A stretch of 57,529 nucleotides of DNA from Scleroderma bovista (GCA_037178675.1 JAYMGJ010000011.1:1-57529); one strand, 5' to 3'; numbered from the stretch's first letter, positions 22,174-34,379 are shown. Notes: generated by a model from the sequence alone, not told the origin. Translations and numbers: made by a program.

Positions 22174-23681
22174 ATGGCCTGCACACGAAGGCTACTGTCT
22201 GGCTGCTCTCACGCGCGACTCGTTCTCAAACACCTGCGTTGTACAGCCAGATGGAAACATACCACACTCGCAGAGGTTCGTTTTATGCCCTTAAAGTTAG
22301 GTGCTGTTAGGTGACCAGTCTTTTCGACTAACTGGCTTTGGGGACCTATTATTATAGGACGTTCGTTCGGATGCAACTTTCCGCATACCTCTGATAGATT
22401 TTTCAGCATTTCGAATCGCGTCCTCATTGTCTGAGAAGCGTCGCATCGCTGATGATATCGTCAATGGTTTCAAAGAAGTTGGATTCATCTACCTGACAGG
22501 TCACGGCATCCAACCAGAGATGATTGAGAATGTGTACACGAAGGCAAGGAGCTGTTGACCTTTGCTCTACGTTGGCAATTTCTGATGCTTTAGACACAGA
22601 GTGCAGAATTCTTCAAGCTCCCGGGGTCGATCAAGGTAGAGTTCTCTCGAGTAACATGGATAATTGATGGTGACTGACAACGCAAATAGAACCAAGTCGC
22701 CTGGGATGACCCTCGCGCAAACCGTGGCTATGTCAAAGTTGGCAGGGAACGCGTCACGCAATCATCTGATGCAGCAGAAATAGCAGCTTTGCGGGAGAAA
22801 GCTCCGGATACGAAGGAATCAATGGAAATCGGTCGTGATTGGGATCCCGTATGGAAGAACAAGTGGCCTAGAGAAGGCGATGTTCCTGGTTTCAAGAGCA
22901 CCATGCTCCAGTTTTTCTTAGTGAGTGGTTCCGTCACCTCCTGTCGCCACACATTCCGTTCATTATTTTACCCAAGGCGTGTCACGATCTGCATGTGGTT
23001 GTCATGAGATCCATTGCACTTGGTTTGGACCTTCAGGAAGACTTCTTTGACAACAAGATCGACCAGCAATACCATAACTTGAGATTGTTGTCTTACCCCC
23101 CTGTTCGCACTAAATTGCTCTCCGAAGAAGGGAAAGCCAGAGCTGGGGCACATTCGGGTGTGTCGTGTTTTATCAGGTTCACCCCATATCTGATTCATGT
23201 GCATAGATTATGGGACTCTGACATTACTTTTCCAGGATTCGGTATGCTTCCACACTTGGCCGAAGCCTGCTTACGATTCTTCTCATGATAGGTTGGGGGA
23301 TTGGAAGTCGAAAACCCTCATACAAAACACTTCCAGCCAGCACCACCCATTGTACGTCCTGTTCATTAGAGGCTCGCCAATGCCGACATTATCATTACAC
23401 AGCCAGGTACGGTCGTCGTCAACGCTGGTGATCTGCTAGCGCGTTGGAGCAATGATACTTTCCGATCCACCTTGCATCGAGTGGTGGCTCCTCCTGCGCA
23501 GAAGATCAATGATACGGAAGGCATAACACCGATCCGACAGTCCATCGCGTTCTTCTGCAATCCTAACTTCGATGCTGTCATAGAATCATTGCCAACTTGT
23601 GTTGTAAGCAACCCAAGCAAGCATCCTCCTATTACTACGGAACAATATATCGTAGGACGCCTGGCAGCGACGTACAATTGA
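22174..23681 (+). CDS. 2-oxoglutarate/Fe(II)-dependent oxygenase, isopenicillin-N-synthase-like
   Basis: Member of the IPNS-like oxygenase family, which uses 2-oxoglutarate, iron and oxygen to oxidise small molecules. ATG at 22174 gives a basic leader (MACTRRLLSGCSHARLVLKH) that resembles a mitochondrial targeting peptide. The N-terminal DIOX domain follows: IPLIDFSAFRIA, RRIADDIVNGFKEVGFIYLTG and GHGIQPEMIENVY, with NRGYVKVGRER. The iron site is AHSDYGTLTLLFQDS (His and Asp) and a later LHRVVAPP supplies the second His; RQSIAFFCNPNFDAVIE is the usual Arg-x-Ser site for 2-oxoglutarate. Introns lie near 22275-22359, 22543-22595, 22636-22690, 22920-22975 and 23155-23205. Its substrate is not predictable. 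It is convergent with RCC1. Confidence 0.85.
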
Positions 23682-23863
23682 TTCCCTCGGAGTTCAGTGC
23701 AAATACCATTTCTTTCGGATGGACTTGGCATGGGTACGTAGGAACTCTAGTTATCTAAGGTGCATACATAGCGTTTGCGAGACGAGTTTTGTAATATCCA
23801 TGGTCAGACATGAACATGTTCATAAAAACAGACAAGCACAAGGTTGAGTGACAAAATGAGTTA

Positions 23864-25654
23864 TCAGGCCTTCTTTCTGAAGAGGCCAAGAGTATGTTGG
23901 CCACCACACGCAACCCCAGTTGCTTCAAACGATCCTTCTTTCCGGACAACCACAGTCGGCGTCTTTGCTTCCACCTCTTTAACACCCAGCTCCCCCTGGG
24001 ATTCTTGACCCCAAGCATATAAAACGCCGGCACGGGTAATAGCCATGTTGTTGTGAGTACCCGAAGCAATAGCGGTAATAGGATCGTCAACGTCGTCGAA
24101 GGGGATCTCCAGAGGCTCAGTGACAAAATCTGGATTAGGCCGTGATTTGTATTTGGCGTGGTCTTCGGCAAGACCAAGCTGACCACCGTCGCACCTGCCG
24201 CAGGCGAACACGCGCCCAGCGGATGTCAAGAATAGGGTATGATGTTCTCCCCCAGCTATTTGCACAACAACCTCCTCGCCAAGGGCACTCTTGCAAAGCG
24301 ATTCGACCTTTCTTGGAGATTGGACCTCATCTGGCACGGATTGGTGTTCTGAGACACCTGTGCCTGTTTGTCCCATGTTATTGAGACCCCATCCCCATAC
24401 ATCCCCAGCCTCGTCGACAGCGAAGGAACAGTAGTTACCCGCTCCAATTACGACAGCTCGATTTGATCTGTAGCCCAGGGATATTTTTTCCGGGACTGTA
24501 CCATGAATTTTTCGACGATCGATGATTTTTCGACCAAGTTGCCCTTGTTCACCAGCTCCCCAGGTAAGGACATTCCCATGGGTGGTCAGAACCAGAAGAT
24601 GATTGTTGCCAGCAGCGACAGAGACCACCTTTTCTATATCACCTGGCTTGTGACTGAGTTCCAGGATTTTTCTAGGGAGGAACTCGTGTCGAGCAGCCCT
24701 AGAAAAACCAAGGGAGCCTTCAGCGGCCTAACAAGTAACAATCAGTAAATATCGTCTATAAAAGCGGTAGATCCCCCTACTCTAAACGAGCCCCATACCC
24801 GAAGTTCCCCCTTTTCGCTGACGGCGGCAGATATACTATCGCCGGCAGCTATTCGGACAGCACGGAATTTCTCATCAACCAAGGTCTGCACCGGATGTGG
24901 AGTAGCCGTTAATGTGTCTATGTCAATTAACGAGCCAGGGTGTTGGGGGTCTGGAACGTCTTTGGTGATCCTACCTAGGGCGGCATCGTCATTGACACCG
25001 CAAGACCAGACCTTGCAAAACGCAACAGATCCCGTGAGGAGTTTGAATGGGAAAGGATGAGCAGTAACATACAGTTCCCTTTTCATCGATGACAAGCGTG
25101 TGCAGACCTCCTGCTGCAACAGCCTCTAAGCCAGCACCTTCTGAACCGAATGCTCCCTCGCTGATCATTTGATCTACCCATGGGCTTCTTTTGGGGAAAG
25201 GGTATTCTCCAAGGAAGTCCGGTCCCATGCCGAATTGACCGAAATTGCCCGCCCCCCAGACGAAAAGTTGGTTCGGTGGTCTTCGATGCTCCGGAGGAGT
25301 GGGTAAGGGGATGAAATATGGCTTGAGTTGTTGCGGTTCCTCTGCGACAGCGGGAAGGCCATTCGCGGTTGGTTTTCTGGCCAATTTCCTTCCCGAGGAA
25401 GTTTTTTTCAGGGATGTCTTTCTTGCATTTTCTGTGTCTGACGGGGGCGCTGCTGATCGAGCACGCTTCTTCGGGGGCGGGGATGTGGGTGAGGGAGCAC
25501 GTTTAATGGTCTGAGAGGTGGATCTTCCTACAGGTTTTGAAGAATTCGTTACATGGTGGCCATTGGTTAGTGGCAGGGGTGCGGCCCTCGCGGCTGCTCC
25601 CTCGGGTTTGGCAGAGGTGGCGCGGGTGGATCTTCGGAGGGGTGGAAAGGACAT
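23864..25654 (-). CDS. Ran guanine nucleotide exchange factor RCC1 (Prp20/Pim1)
   Basis: Chromatin-bound exchange factor that loads Ran with GTP in the nucleus, setting the direction of nuclear transport. The N-terminus (start 25654, MSFPPLRRSTRATSAKPEG) is basic and Pro/Ser-rich with KKRAR-type nuclear signals. The seven-bladed propeller follows: NQLFVWGAGNFGQFGMG, VWSCGVNDDAALGR, ISAAVSEKGELRVWGSFR, LLVLTTHGNVLTWGAGEQGQ, WGWGLNNMGQTGTG, GGEHHTLFLTSAGRVFACGR and LYAWGQESQGELG. The end is GVACGGQHTLGLFRKKA. Two introns are visible (about 25013-25075 and 24728-24790). All blades appear present. It is divergent from the aldehyde dehydrogenase gene. Confidence 0.95.
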
Positions 25655-25832
25655 TGAGTCGAGTCTGAAATTAGAGGGAAATAAGTAAGCCAGTTAGGTA
25701 GGGTGGTGGTCTGGCTTGGTCCCGGTCGCTTGCAAGGTGAACACACCACTTAAGGAGTTCCCGTTGCTGGAAATCACGTGAACCAACTTGCATCGCGTCT
25801 GTGGCGTCAACGCCGGTCTGTGTAGTGGCAAG
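25655..25832. promoter_or_regulatory. RCC1/aldehyde dehydrogenase divergent promoter with TCACGTGA
   Basis: A 178-base interval between divergent starts. The 8-base palindrome TCACGTGA lies at 25774-25781, 120 bases from the RCC1 start and 52 bases from the ALDH start. It carries the same CACGTG core seen in six other promoter intervals of this window. Confidence 0.45.
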
Positions 25833-27919
25833 ATGAGGCCTCGTCTGCCCAAGAGACACTCCCATAGCTTGGTTGTCCGCAACCCGGCCACCAACGACCC
25901 TGTTTTCTCGTTCGTATACCGGTGTTCGCTCTACTTGTCACTGAAGGACAATTAGATTAGAGCCTCCTTCCGCTGAACAGGTCGACCAAGCGGTCAGAGC
26001 TGCTCACAAGGCGTATGAATCAGGCATCTGGTCCAGAGCATCTGTTCTCACTCGATCGAATGTCCTTTCACGCTTGGCTCAGATATTGGAGGAGCGCGTC
26101 CCTGATATGGCTCGGATAGAAACATTGCAGACTGGAAGAGCTATTCGTGAAATGAATGCCCAGATAGGTCGCTTGCCAGAGTGGCTGTTAGGTCCTTCTC
26201 CGTATTCAGTGGGATTTTGGGCTCATTACTGTCCTAAACTAGCCGCTATTTCGCAGCCTTGTTGCGGACCCACCAGGGATTCATTCCACCAACTCAGGGG
26301 AGGCTATTGAACTACGTCCACCGAGTGCCACTCGGTGTCGTCGCTCAAATAACAGTAAGCTATCGGTTCCGCATCGGCCGTACCCACACTCATACGCCCT
26401 GAGCCAGCCTTTCAACCACCCTTTACTCATTGCAGTAAAGAAACTTGCACCTGCATTAGCTGCAGGGAATTGTGTGATTGTCAAGCCCTCTGAGGTAATA
26501 AACATGTTGCATGCCTTCAAGTATACGCGGTATATAACGGGGACTTAGCTCGCTCCAATCTCGTTGCTAGACTTTTCCAAACTTGCAGACGATGCGGGAG
26601 GTGAGTCCAAGTCGCCAATCCTTGTGTTCCACAGACAAATTCTGATTCAGTGAACAGTACCCGAGGGTGTCTTCACCGTTCTCCCAGGGTACGGACACTC
26701 CACCGGCACACAACTTGCTTCTCATCCGCTTGTCCGAAAAGTAGATATTACAGTAGGTTCCATCTTTTCAAGTTGTAACTTTCAAGTCAAGTGTCTGTCT
26801 AGGCTGGAACACATACTGGTCGCGCAATCGGTGCTATGGTCGGTTCAAACTTAGCTACTTTCACAGCTGAGCTGGGTGGAAAGGTCAGTTATATTCATCG
26901 ATACACTTTTGTTCCATACCGATCCAGCAGACATGACATGTGTAGGCTCCTGTCATCGTTTTCGATGATGCGGACCTTGTGTCTGCAGTTAACGGAGTAT
27001 CTTTCGCATCCTTTATTGCATCCGGTCAAACCTGTGTCTCTGGCACTCGTATCATCGTTCAGGCAAGCATTTACGATAACTTCATGCAAGCGTTCGTCGA
27101 AAAGGTTCAGAGTATTACCCGGCGAATGGGGAATCGTGAGTGGGTCCACCGATACCCTATTCCGACGAGTTGAATGTATGGTCCCAGCATTAAATCCTCT
27201 TTGTTCAATGGGGTCCGTGATATCAGAACACCATCTTGAGCGCATACACGGAATGGTACATAGCCGAAAGAGTGGAGAAATTCTCATTGGCGGAGAGCGG
27301 CTGGTTGGGCTGTCTACTCTCGATGGATTCGACTTCTCTCGCGGATTCTTTTACCCTCCCACGGTGGTCACAGGTGTAGACGTCAACGATGAAATATGGG
27401 AAGAGGAAATTTTCGGCCCCGTGGTCGTAGTTAAGAAGTTCGCGGTTGGTGGCCAGCCCCATCTCCATGACAGGCTCTGATATAGCTAACTTAGGATGAG
27501 GCTGAGGGGATTGCATTGGCAAACATGTCCAAGTATGGACTTGGAGCGGGATTGTGGACCACTGACTTGTCGCGTGCACACCGTGTCGCAGACATGATCC
27601 AAGCGGGAATTGTGTGGGTCAACACACATCATCGTAATGACCCCAGTTCTCCTTGGTATGTCCTGTGGTAGTACACGTCCAGAAAAGATCTAATTACTCC
27701 TCTAGGGGAGGAATGAAAGAAAGTGGGATTGGTAGGGAAAATGGTATCGAAGCCCTAGAAGCGTGTAAGTATATATTAGTGTTCCGCAACTGTTCTCCTG
27801 ACGAACAACATCCAGACTCGCAGAGTAAATCTATTATCGTAAATATTGCAACAACAGAGGAATCCCGAATTCAGGATGACTGGTTTGCTGAAATGGGGCA
27901 CAGCAAGCGATACGGCTAG
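25833..27919 (+). CDS. Aldehyde dehydrogenase (NAD(P)+-dependent, ALDH superfamily)
   Basis: Oxidises an aldehyde to its acid through a cysteine thioester. The ATG at 25833 gives MRPRLPKRHSHSLVVRNPAT. Domain blocks in order are EQVDQAVRAAHKAYESGIWS, LSRLAQILEERV, RVPLGVVAQITPFNHPLLIA, KKLAPALAAGNCVIVKPSE, VPEGVFTVLPGYG, LATFTAELGGK (general base Glu), FIASGQTCVSGTRIIVQ (catalytic Cys), PLCSMGSVIS, WEEEIFGPVVVVKKFADEA, GLGAGLWTTDLSRAHRVADM, IQAGIVWVNTHH and GGMKESGIGRENG. About ten short introns interrupt it. Glu, Cys and the EEIFGPV motif are intact, so activity is likely; substrate is unknown. It ends 58 bases from the end of VPS60 on the other strand. Confidence 0.9.
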
Positions 27920-27977
27920 ATGACTACAATACACTGAATACACACGTTGAAATACAGATTGTGATAGGATGTGATCA

Positions 27978-28880
27978 TCATCCCGTGGTCTTGACAGCTT
28001 CCTTCGCTGTGGGCTGGCATCGAGTTAGTCTATCACCAAAGCCCATAGAAAAAGGTAAAATTACACTTACCTCTTGAAGCTCAATGGGTGGTTCATCCAC
28101 AAAGTCCGGGACTTTGCTCAGGTCGGCCAGATATGAGGCACCTTCCTCTTCTTCCTCTAGCTGGAGAGCATCCAGTTCTGACTCCAGGTTGTGAGCACTG
28201 CAATCTTATGTGCCCGGAAAGGCTTACCGGCTTCTAGATCAGCTTCGTCAAGTTCATCAGGCACTGCATAAGAGCGTGCTAGTGACTCTTGTATTTCGTT
28301 TGCTTGCTCCACCAAGACTTCCATGTCGAAATGCATGTTCTATTCACAAATGAGTCTCCCGGCAAGTCGAGTCTGGAGGACGAAATCACCTCAATCTGGT
28401 CTATATCGAACCTTCCATACTGTTTGCGTAGTTCCTTGTTAGTGGTCTTCATGGCGTCGACTGTCGCCATCGTATTCCGAAGATTCTCCGTAGCCAACGC
28501 AGCAGATTCCATGTTGAATGATTGCTGAGCAAGCTGGCCCATTTGCGACTCGTATAGCTTCTTCTGCTGCAATACGCGCATTGCGCGCTGTTGTATAGCT
28601 TGCTGCGACAACGCATGAGTACATAGATCCCATAATTCTGGTGAAGGGGGGAGCATGCCTTTCCTGGCCCATTCCTCATCTTGCTCATCTGCTCTTTGTA
28701 TCGCATGAGCTCGCCATCGAGCTTCTTTACCTTGACTTCGATAGAGGCTATACGTGTATCTGTCTGCAGGAGGTGAACCAATGGATTAGGGCCGTGGCAG
28801 GGCTGCCTCACAGAATTGATGGCATCCTGGAGCGTCGGCTTGGGTTTCTTGCTAGCAGATGTGCCAAATATCCGGTTCAT
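27978..28880 (-). CDS. VPS60: ESCRT-III-related protein Vps60 (CHMP5)
   Basis: Regulatory ESCRT-III protein at late endosomes that binds Vta1 and stimulates the Vps4 ATPase. The start at 28880 gives MNRIFGTSASKKPKPTLQDA, the CHMP5 hallmark. Spliced exons continue TDTRIASIEVKVKKLDGELM, RYKEQMSKMRNGPGK, AIQQRAMRVLQQKKLYESQM, LAQQSFNMESAALATENLRN and YGRFDIDQIE. A C-terminal acidic part follows: NMHFDMEVLVEQANEIQESL, ARSYAVPDELDEADLEAE, LDALQLEEEEEGASYLADL, and PPIELQEPTAKEAVKTTG. Introns lie near 28026-28073, 28196-28227, 28345-28390, 28607-28655 and 28760-28810. Length is close to the usual 220-odd residues. DID2, a second Vps4-regulating ESCRT-III gene, lies 6 kb away. Confidence 0.92.
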
Positions 28881-29112
28881 GATGGTTGGCTGTCTTGACG
28901 GTGCTTGCAGAAGAAGATATCTGACTCAAATCTGGGGATAGTGTAGCAGCAGCATACTGCGACTAATTTACCGAAATAGGCACCACAGGCGCAGTCCAGA
29001 AACCCTTGCAAGAAATATATATGATACAAATGGTGCTTAACAAACATACAAGAAAGTCACTACATAACTCATGGGCTAATGGGATTCAATAGGATTCAAT
29101 GAAACCAATGGT

Positions 29113-30852
29113 TCAGCTCAAGAACCCCTTTACCGCACCTCCGACGTTAAGTATATCAAGCCTACAAATTGCATTGCATCAGCCGTTTTGGGTAATGGAG
29201 TCAAGGAAGAAAGAGCTCGTTGGCTAATGCCACTCGGGCTTCTCGTCGGTCAAGTTTACATGAAAGCGTTGCACTCACAAGAACGTATCATGACCCCAGA
29301 CTCCGCCAAGTTCGAAATAACTGACCCGTGAATTCCCGGCCATTCGCAAAGCATCCACGAGTTCACGCTGTTGTTCTACAGGAAAGAGGATATCACTCTG
29401 CACACCAAGCACGAGAGTGGGTATCGGAGTTAAAGGACGGAGCCCTTCGACGAGGTCAGGGAAGTAGGGGGAGGGATTGGCTGGCGGAGGGTGTGACTTT
29501 GAGACTGTTTGGCGTTCCGCGGGTGATGGTAAAGCAGAGGAAAGGGTCCGTTGAGCGGGATTTAACCCCAGTCGATTGATGGCTGGCAGCGTAAGATCAA
29601 ATAGATCCATGGCCTTTGAAATGTATATGAGGGAGTTGGCGTCATACTTCAGACAAAATTGCTCGCCCTACAAAGCATGAGAAAGGTGTCAGTAACGTTG
29701 CATGGACATATTAACTACGTCAAATGTTACCATGTACTGACCTGGTGGTCGAGGTACGTCTCGATCAAAAAGTCGGGGCAAAGAGCGGGCTTTACAGGTG
29801 ATTCATCAGAGTTTGGCTGATCGGTGTTACGCATCTTCCGCCCAAAGCGTAAGTCCCATTCTGGACCGGATCTGTAAGTGATGGTTGCAATTTCTGTGAC
29901 GGAACATGAATAAATGTCCCGAGAAGGTGGAAATTTACTGACGGCGGGCTAGCTTCATTCCTGTATGGGGTGGTAGGCCATCATAATAAAAGCCCTTCTT
30001 CCAGTTTGGGTCAGCCATGAGTACTAGTTGCAGGTAAGGATGTGCATGGCACAAACAGATAGAGGAGTACACACCGCTTCTCTGGGCGTAACGCATAGCA
30101 ATGCTTCCTGGGCTGCTCCTGGCAGTACCACTTATACTAACGATCTTTCCCACACGATGCGGAAAGAGCCAGCCGGCAGCAAGGCTTTGCATAGCACCCA
30201 TAGATGAGCCAACACTAGCGTATAGATGTTCTATACCAAGGTGATCTAAAAGACAAAACTGTACTTTTACCATATCGAATATGGACACAATTGGGAACCG
30301 TGTTGCATATCGCTCGCCAGTAGATGTGTCGATGGATGATGGGCCAGTTGAGCCGTAACAACCACCAAGGACATTGGTGCAGATGACAAAGAACTGGTTG
30401 GTATCCAGAGGTCGACCTGGTCCGATGAACTTTTCCCACCAACCAGCTGATGGATTTAGAGATGTGGAGGCTGCATGCGAAGAGGCGGACAAGCCGGTGT
30501 GGAGAAGGATGACATTGTCGCGTGTAGGTGATAGGGTGCCCCACGTCTCGTAGGCGACTTCAAAGGACGGAAGTGATGCGGAATAAGTCAGCTGGAGGGG
30601 GTGTGGATGGCGATACACGTTGTAAGACAGTGGACTTGGACGTGCATACGGTGGTTCTGGGCCAGTGTCGGTGACAGGAGAAGATTCAAGGGCGCGAGAC
30701 GCCGATGCCGCGATGAGACGGGACTCACGGGCGGCGTGTTGATCTACGCAAGGGAAAGATGGATGAGCTTGAGCTGCAAAATGCGATGACCATCGTATTT
30801 TCCGAGATCTGTGTAGCACGGAGGCCAACACTCTTGTCGCTGTCGAGGACAT
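29113..30852 (-). CDS. Serine/homoserine O-acyltransferase, CysA/Cys2 (MET2) family
   Basis: Alpha/beta-hydrolase-fold acyltransferase that activates serine or homoserine in sulfur amino-acid synthesis. The N-terminus (start 30852, [20 protein letters not shown]) is basic and Ser/Arg-rich, like a mitochondrial presequence, followed by [18 protein letters not shown]. Core blocks are [42 protein letters not shown], nucleophile elbow [34 protein letters not shown] and [16 protein letters not shown]. The charge relay is completed by [19 protein letters not shown] (Asp) and WGHDTFL (His), then [15 protein letters not shown]. These phrases fit the CysA/Cys2 serine branch of fungi better than cytosolic yeast Met2; the acyl donor cannot be read from sequence. 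Introns lie near 29220-29285, 29668-29742, 29890-29938 and 30018-30075. Confidence 0.85.
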
Positions 30853-31605
30853 TTCTCCGATTCACTATCTCAATCTCGAGCGCTGTGCTTTTGTAGGCTT
30901 TGTGGTATTGCGGGCAATGGCAAGGTGATTGCGTCATTCTATCTTGGGAACCCCAAATCTGGTAACCCTGTGTTGGGGTTATGGTTAGCAGGCATCCCAC
31001 GATAGCGCTGGGTCCGCTGGGTCTTTTCTTGCGCTTCGCCAGGCTCGCAGTCGTCCAAGTCACCAGTCCCGTTCAACGTGTCCAATATTGATGCTTGCGA
31101 ATTTTCTGACGTCCAAGACACGTTCTCGTCTTCTTGACAAGCACACTCCCAACACGTGTTATCTGCTCTAACTCGTCTAGTCAAGCTCTGACCTCGTCTC
31201 GCACCTCAACCCACCACCCCATCCGAATCTCGACTTACCCTAGTGCTTTCTGCTGTACATTGGAAGGTGTGTCTTCTATTCCTTGCATTATGCCCTTGCA
31301 CTAAGTCCGACAGTTGCACAGGATTCGAGGAACACTCATAGGGTGACGCCCAATGCAACGTCTTTGTTAGTGACACATAAACGAACATATGGATACCCTC
31401 TATAACATGCCTTCACGTCCCTTCAAATCGGATCCTACAGAAATATCCAAGCCAGGGAACAAGGTGATTTTTAGCCAGGTGTCCATGCGTCATGTGTTCA
31501 CTACCTCCCTTGATTGTGGCGCCCTAGTTCTACGCATTCTTCCGCCCTCGTTCCCGGTCCCGTTCTCGTTCAAAAAGCGTCGTGACACCAAATACCTCGC
31601 AACCC
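30853..31605. promoter_or_regulatory. Divergent intergenic region with palindrome AACACGTGTT
   Basis: About 750 bases separate the acyltransferase from the unknown protein at 31606. The perfect 10-base palindrome AACACGTGTT (CACGTG at 31153-31158) lies 301 bases upstream of the acyltransferase start. CACGTG is the Cbf1 site of sulfur genes in yeasts, which fits the neighbour. The stretch 31160-31240 is rich in C and T, as in fungal leaders. A short frame from 31389 (MDTLYNMPSRPF) could be an upstream exon or a chance frame. Confidence 0.45.
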
Positions 31606-34200
31606 ATGTTAACCAAATTCGAGGCCCTATCCGTCACTCAGACCCATTCACTCAGCTCAAGGCGTCCTCACCTCTCGACGGAACACATGCCATCTACAGA
31701 TAACCCACCATCAAGTTATGTATCATCTCCCACAAGATCGATCGCACGATCTCAGTCAAGGCCTATATCCTGTACCACGACTGCTACGCATTCTACGATT
31801 GCTCCCCTTCCTTCAGACGCCTTGAGACGGAGAGTCAACGGGCGTCATGAGTATGCACCACGACCCGAAAGTGCCGACGATAGCCATGAATCACATCAAT
31901 ACCACGGTCAACGCAGCGACGACCATGCAAACAACAACCAACATCATCCACCCCGATCAGAAACGCCCTCCTCTACTAAGCGGAAGTTAGGATTGCACAA
32001 TTTTTTTGGTATTGCATTGACACGGCGATCATCCTCTCCACACCGGGCATCATCCATAGCTTCCGAGCACAAGGCTTCAACTTCAACTTTGATATCCGAA
32101 TCATCGCGAAATGTTGCCTCACGTAGGCGCTCTTTCAGACTGGGCTCACGTCCAAATACCCCCAGAAACGTTGACCCATCGTCAGACTGGAAATCATCCA
32201 CTAATTCGATACCTATCCCGTCAAATCCACTTCCACTCTCGGCAAGCCCTCGCCGACGATCCTTCGGCTTAAGCTCTCCCCATCACACTCCAAAATCATC
32301 TACCGGACATTTACCCCTCCCTGTCACTCATGGTAGCCAGTCTCATGGTAGGCGTCATTCCGTGGGCTCACACCAGTCTCCCCATGACAGTGCCGTCGCG
32401 CTTCCAGAAGATCAGGCATGTAAATCTGGTTTAACCTGCGTAATGGCTGTTTAATGTACGTTACAGGCGAACTCGTCGAAGTCGAAGAGATTTCCACTTG
32501 ACTTGAAGTCAAACAAAGGAAAAGAAAGGCAGCAATTCGGAGGCTGGGAACAGTCGCGTTCGAAATCACACACCACTCCTATTTATTCAGCAACCACGTT
32601 CATCTCCCAATCGAGTCCTTCCATTGCCAACAGGCGTCATCTCTCTTCTCCAACTCCGAGTGATTATGCTGATTCCTCAGGAGGGGTGCGGCCACACGTT
32701 CAGCATCTGCCCACTCTAGAGTCTATGTCATCTGACGAAACCGAAGAACCACCGCCTCTTTTTGCGCCACGTCCAATTCATGTTATTCCGAAAATAATTC
32801 ATACGCCACCTACCCCGCAACGCCCGGAAGATTTGGACACCCCGACAAGACCGAATACTACTCCGCCACGAGTTGACTCCACCAAAGTCAAAATCTCACA
32901 CGGTAAAGCGAGGGGTGCACATAAAGAGCAGCTTTTGGTGTCCACGTCACATCGTCACACCGATTCTATTACGTCGACACCTAAGTCATTATCAGAACTG
33001 GGTCCGGAGCCTGCCACTGGCCGTAGCCGCTTTACTCCCCGTCTTTTTCGCGGAAAGGATTTACCAAAGACGGAGCCGGGTTCTGACAAGCCAAATACAC
33101 GAGCCCCACCTAATAGTAATGTCCCTCCGCGTCATATCAGCAATCATCGAATCAAGCTTGGGAGTTTTGATTTTGAGCGTCCGGTGTCTGCACTTAATCG
33201 AAGTAGCTCAACTATTAATCGGTCAGAAATTCGTGCTTTCACCGTGCTTCGTTCACTTACTCACATTATCTATAGCTCTCGACAAAGGCTGCCACTCCAA
33301 CACAGCATGTCCTCTGATTCGACATTCGCTGGGAAATCACGATTGGCAGCCCACCAACCCATGTACACGGACACTCTCATTCATTCCCATATAACACCAA
33401 ATCACACCGGTGAAACCTCCGTTGTATCATTTTCCTCTTCCATACCCTCCAAGTCAACGGAAAAGGGGGGTTCCAACAATGGCCAATCCTCGAGCTGGGG
33501 GCGAACTTCCGGCAAGCGCATGCAGCGGACCTCGCACGGCGCATTTGCTTTCGAACACCCAGCTTCGTTACCCAACTCTCCGATACCCAACTCTTCTAAT
33601 TTACCCAATAGCTCCATGATGGGGCCCAGCCAGCGTGACAGGGTTGTGCATAGTCCACCCACCTCGGCCAACTCACCCTGGTTTCCTATGTTTGACCTTC
33701 GGCCGAAGCGTTCTAGGGGTGAACGCGACCCTTCAGAAGATGCTGATACTAGCGTCGTAAGGCAGGATCGAAAGGCGAAGGGAAAAGGAAAGGGTCGTTC
33801 TTTGGATCTTGGACTGGGTCTGGCGTGGGCTCCATCGCGCGTGCGAGAGGAAGCTGTGATACCAGGATTGTTTGTAGCAAAAGAGAACATAAAGGCGAAC
33901 GGTCGATCGCATGGTTTCGATGTCACCAAGGCATTTGAAGATATCCTCTCGGCATCGGACTTTAAGGCATTCAAGAAATGTAATTGGTTTTATTCTCCTT
34001 TTGCTTTGCGAGGTTATTGATTCGATTCTTTGATGCAATTAGATGTGCACCGATACGATGCTCATATCATTCCTCTTGGTGGCCCTTCGGGGCTTCTGTC
34101 GCGAGTGGATAAGTTGCTTGTGAATTCCGGGATTGATGAACACGAGAGGAACAGCCTTTTGACTGATTTTGCATGCTTCGTGGAAAATCATTCTGTTTAA
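31606..34200 (+). CDS. Unknown, largely disordered Ser/Pro-rich protein
   Basis: I do not recognise the family. The first ATG in the long frame is at 31606 (MLTKFEALSVTQTHSL). An intron near 32418-32465 joins the frame that starts SSKSKRFPLDLKSNKGKERQ, and a second joins about 33980-34043. Most of the 800-odd residues are Ser, Pro, Thr, Arg and His-rich with many SP/TP and RRRSFGL-type phosphosite-like motifs, for example RRRSFRLGSRPNTP and SPRRRSFGLSS. Only the C-terminus looks folded: GFDVTKAFEDILSASDFKAF continued by LDVHRYDAHIIPLGGPSGL, LLSRVDKLLVNSGIDEHERN and SLLTDFACFVENHSV. The pattern suggests a phospho-regulated scaffold in the cytoplasm or nucleus, but no function can be assigned. 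It is convergent with DID2. Confidence 0.7.
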
Positions 34201-34379
34201 CCGTTCGAGTCGTTCTACGCACAGCAATGGGCTTCACGACCTTTCGTTGTCAATTGTTCTTTTTTCATGTTCTACTGTAAATCCGTTGTCCCGTTACATG
34301 CTTAAGACGTTGATACACATTGATCGTCCGTCGTGCTGTGCACGGAATTATACCAGGTATACAAAGACGCGGGGGTCGA

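Noticed and set aside
29075..29096. Tandem GGATTCAAT repeat
   Set aside because: Only two copies are present in a short 3' flank, which is too little to call a repeat element.
29113..30852. Cytosolic homoserine O-acetyltransferase Met2
   Set aside because: The family is the same, but the leader and core phrases favour the CysA/Cys2 serine branch; kept open in the feature.
32873..33394. Second plus-strand frame of 173 residues
   Set aside because: It overlaps the longer Ser/Pro-rich frame in another phase and shows no conserved pattern; it may only touch a retained intron.
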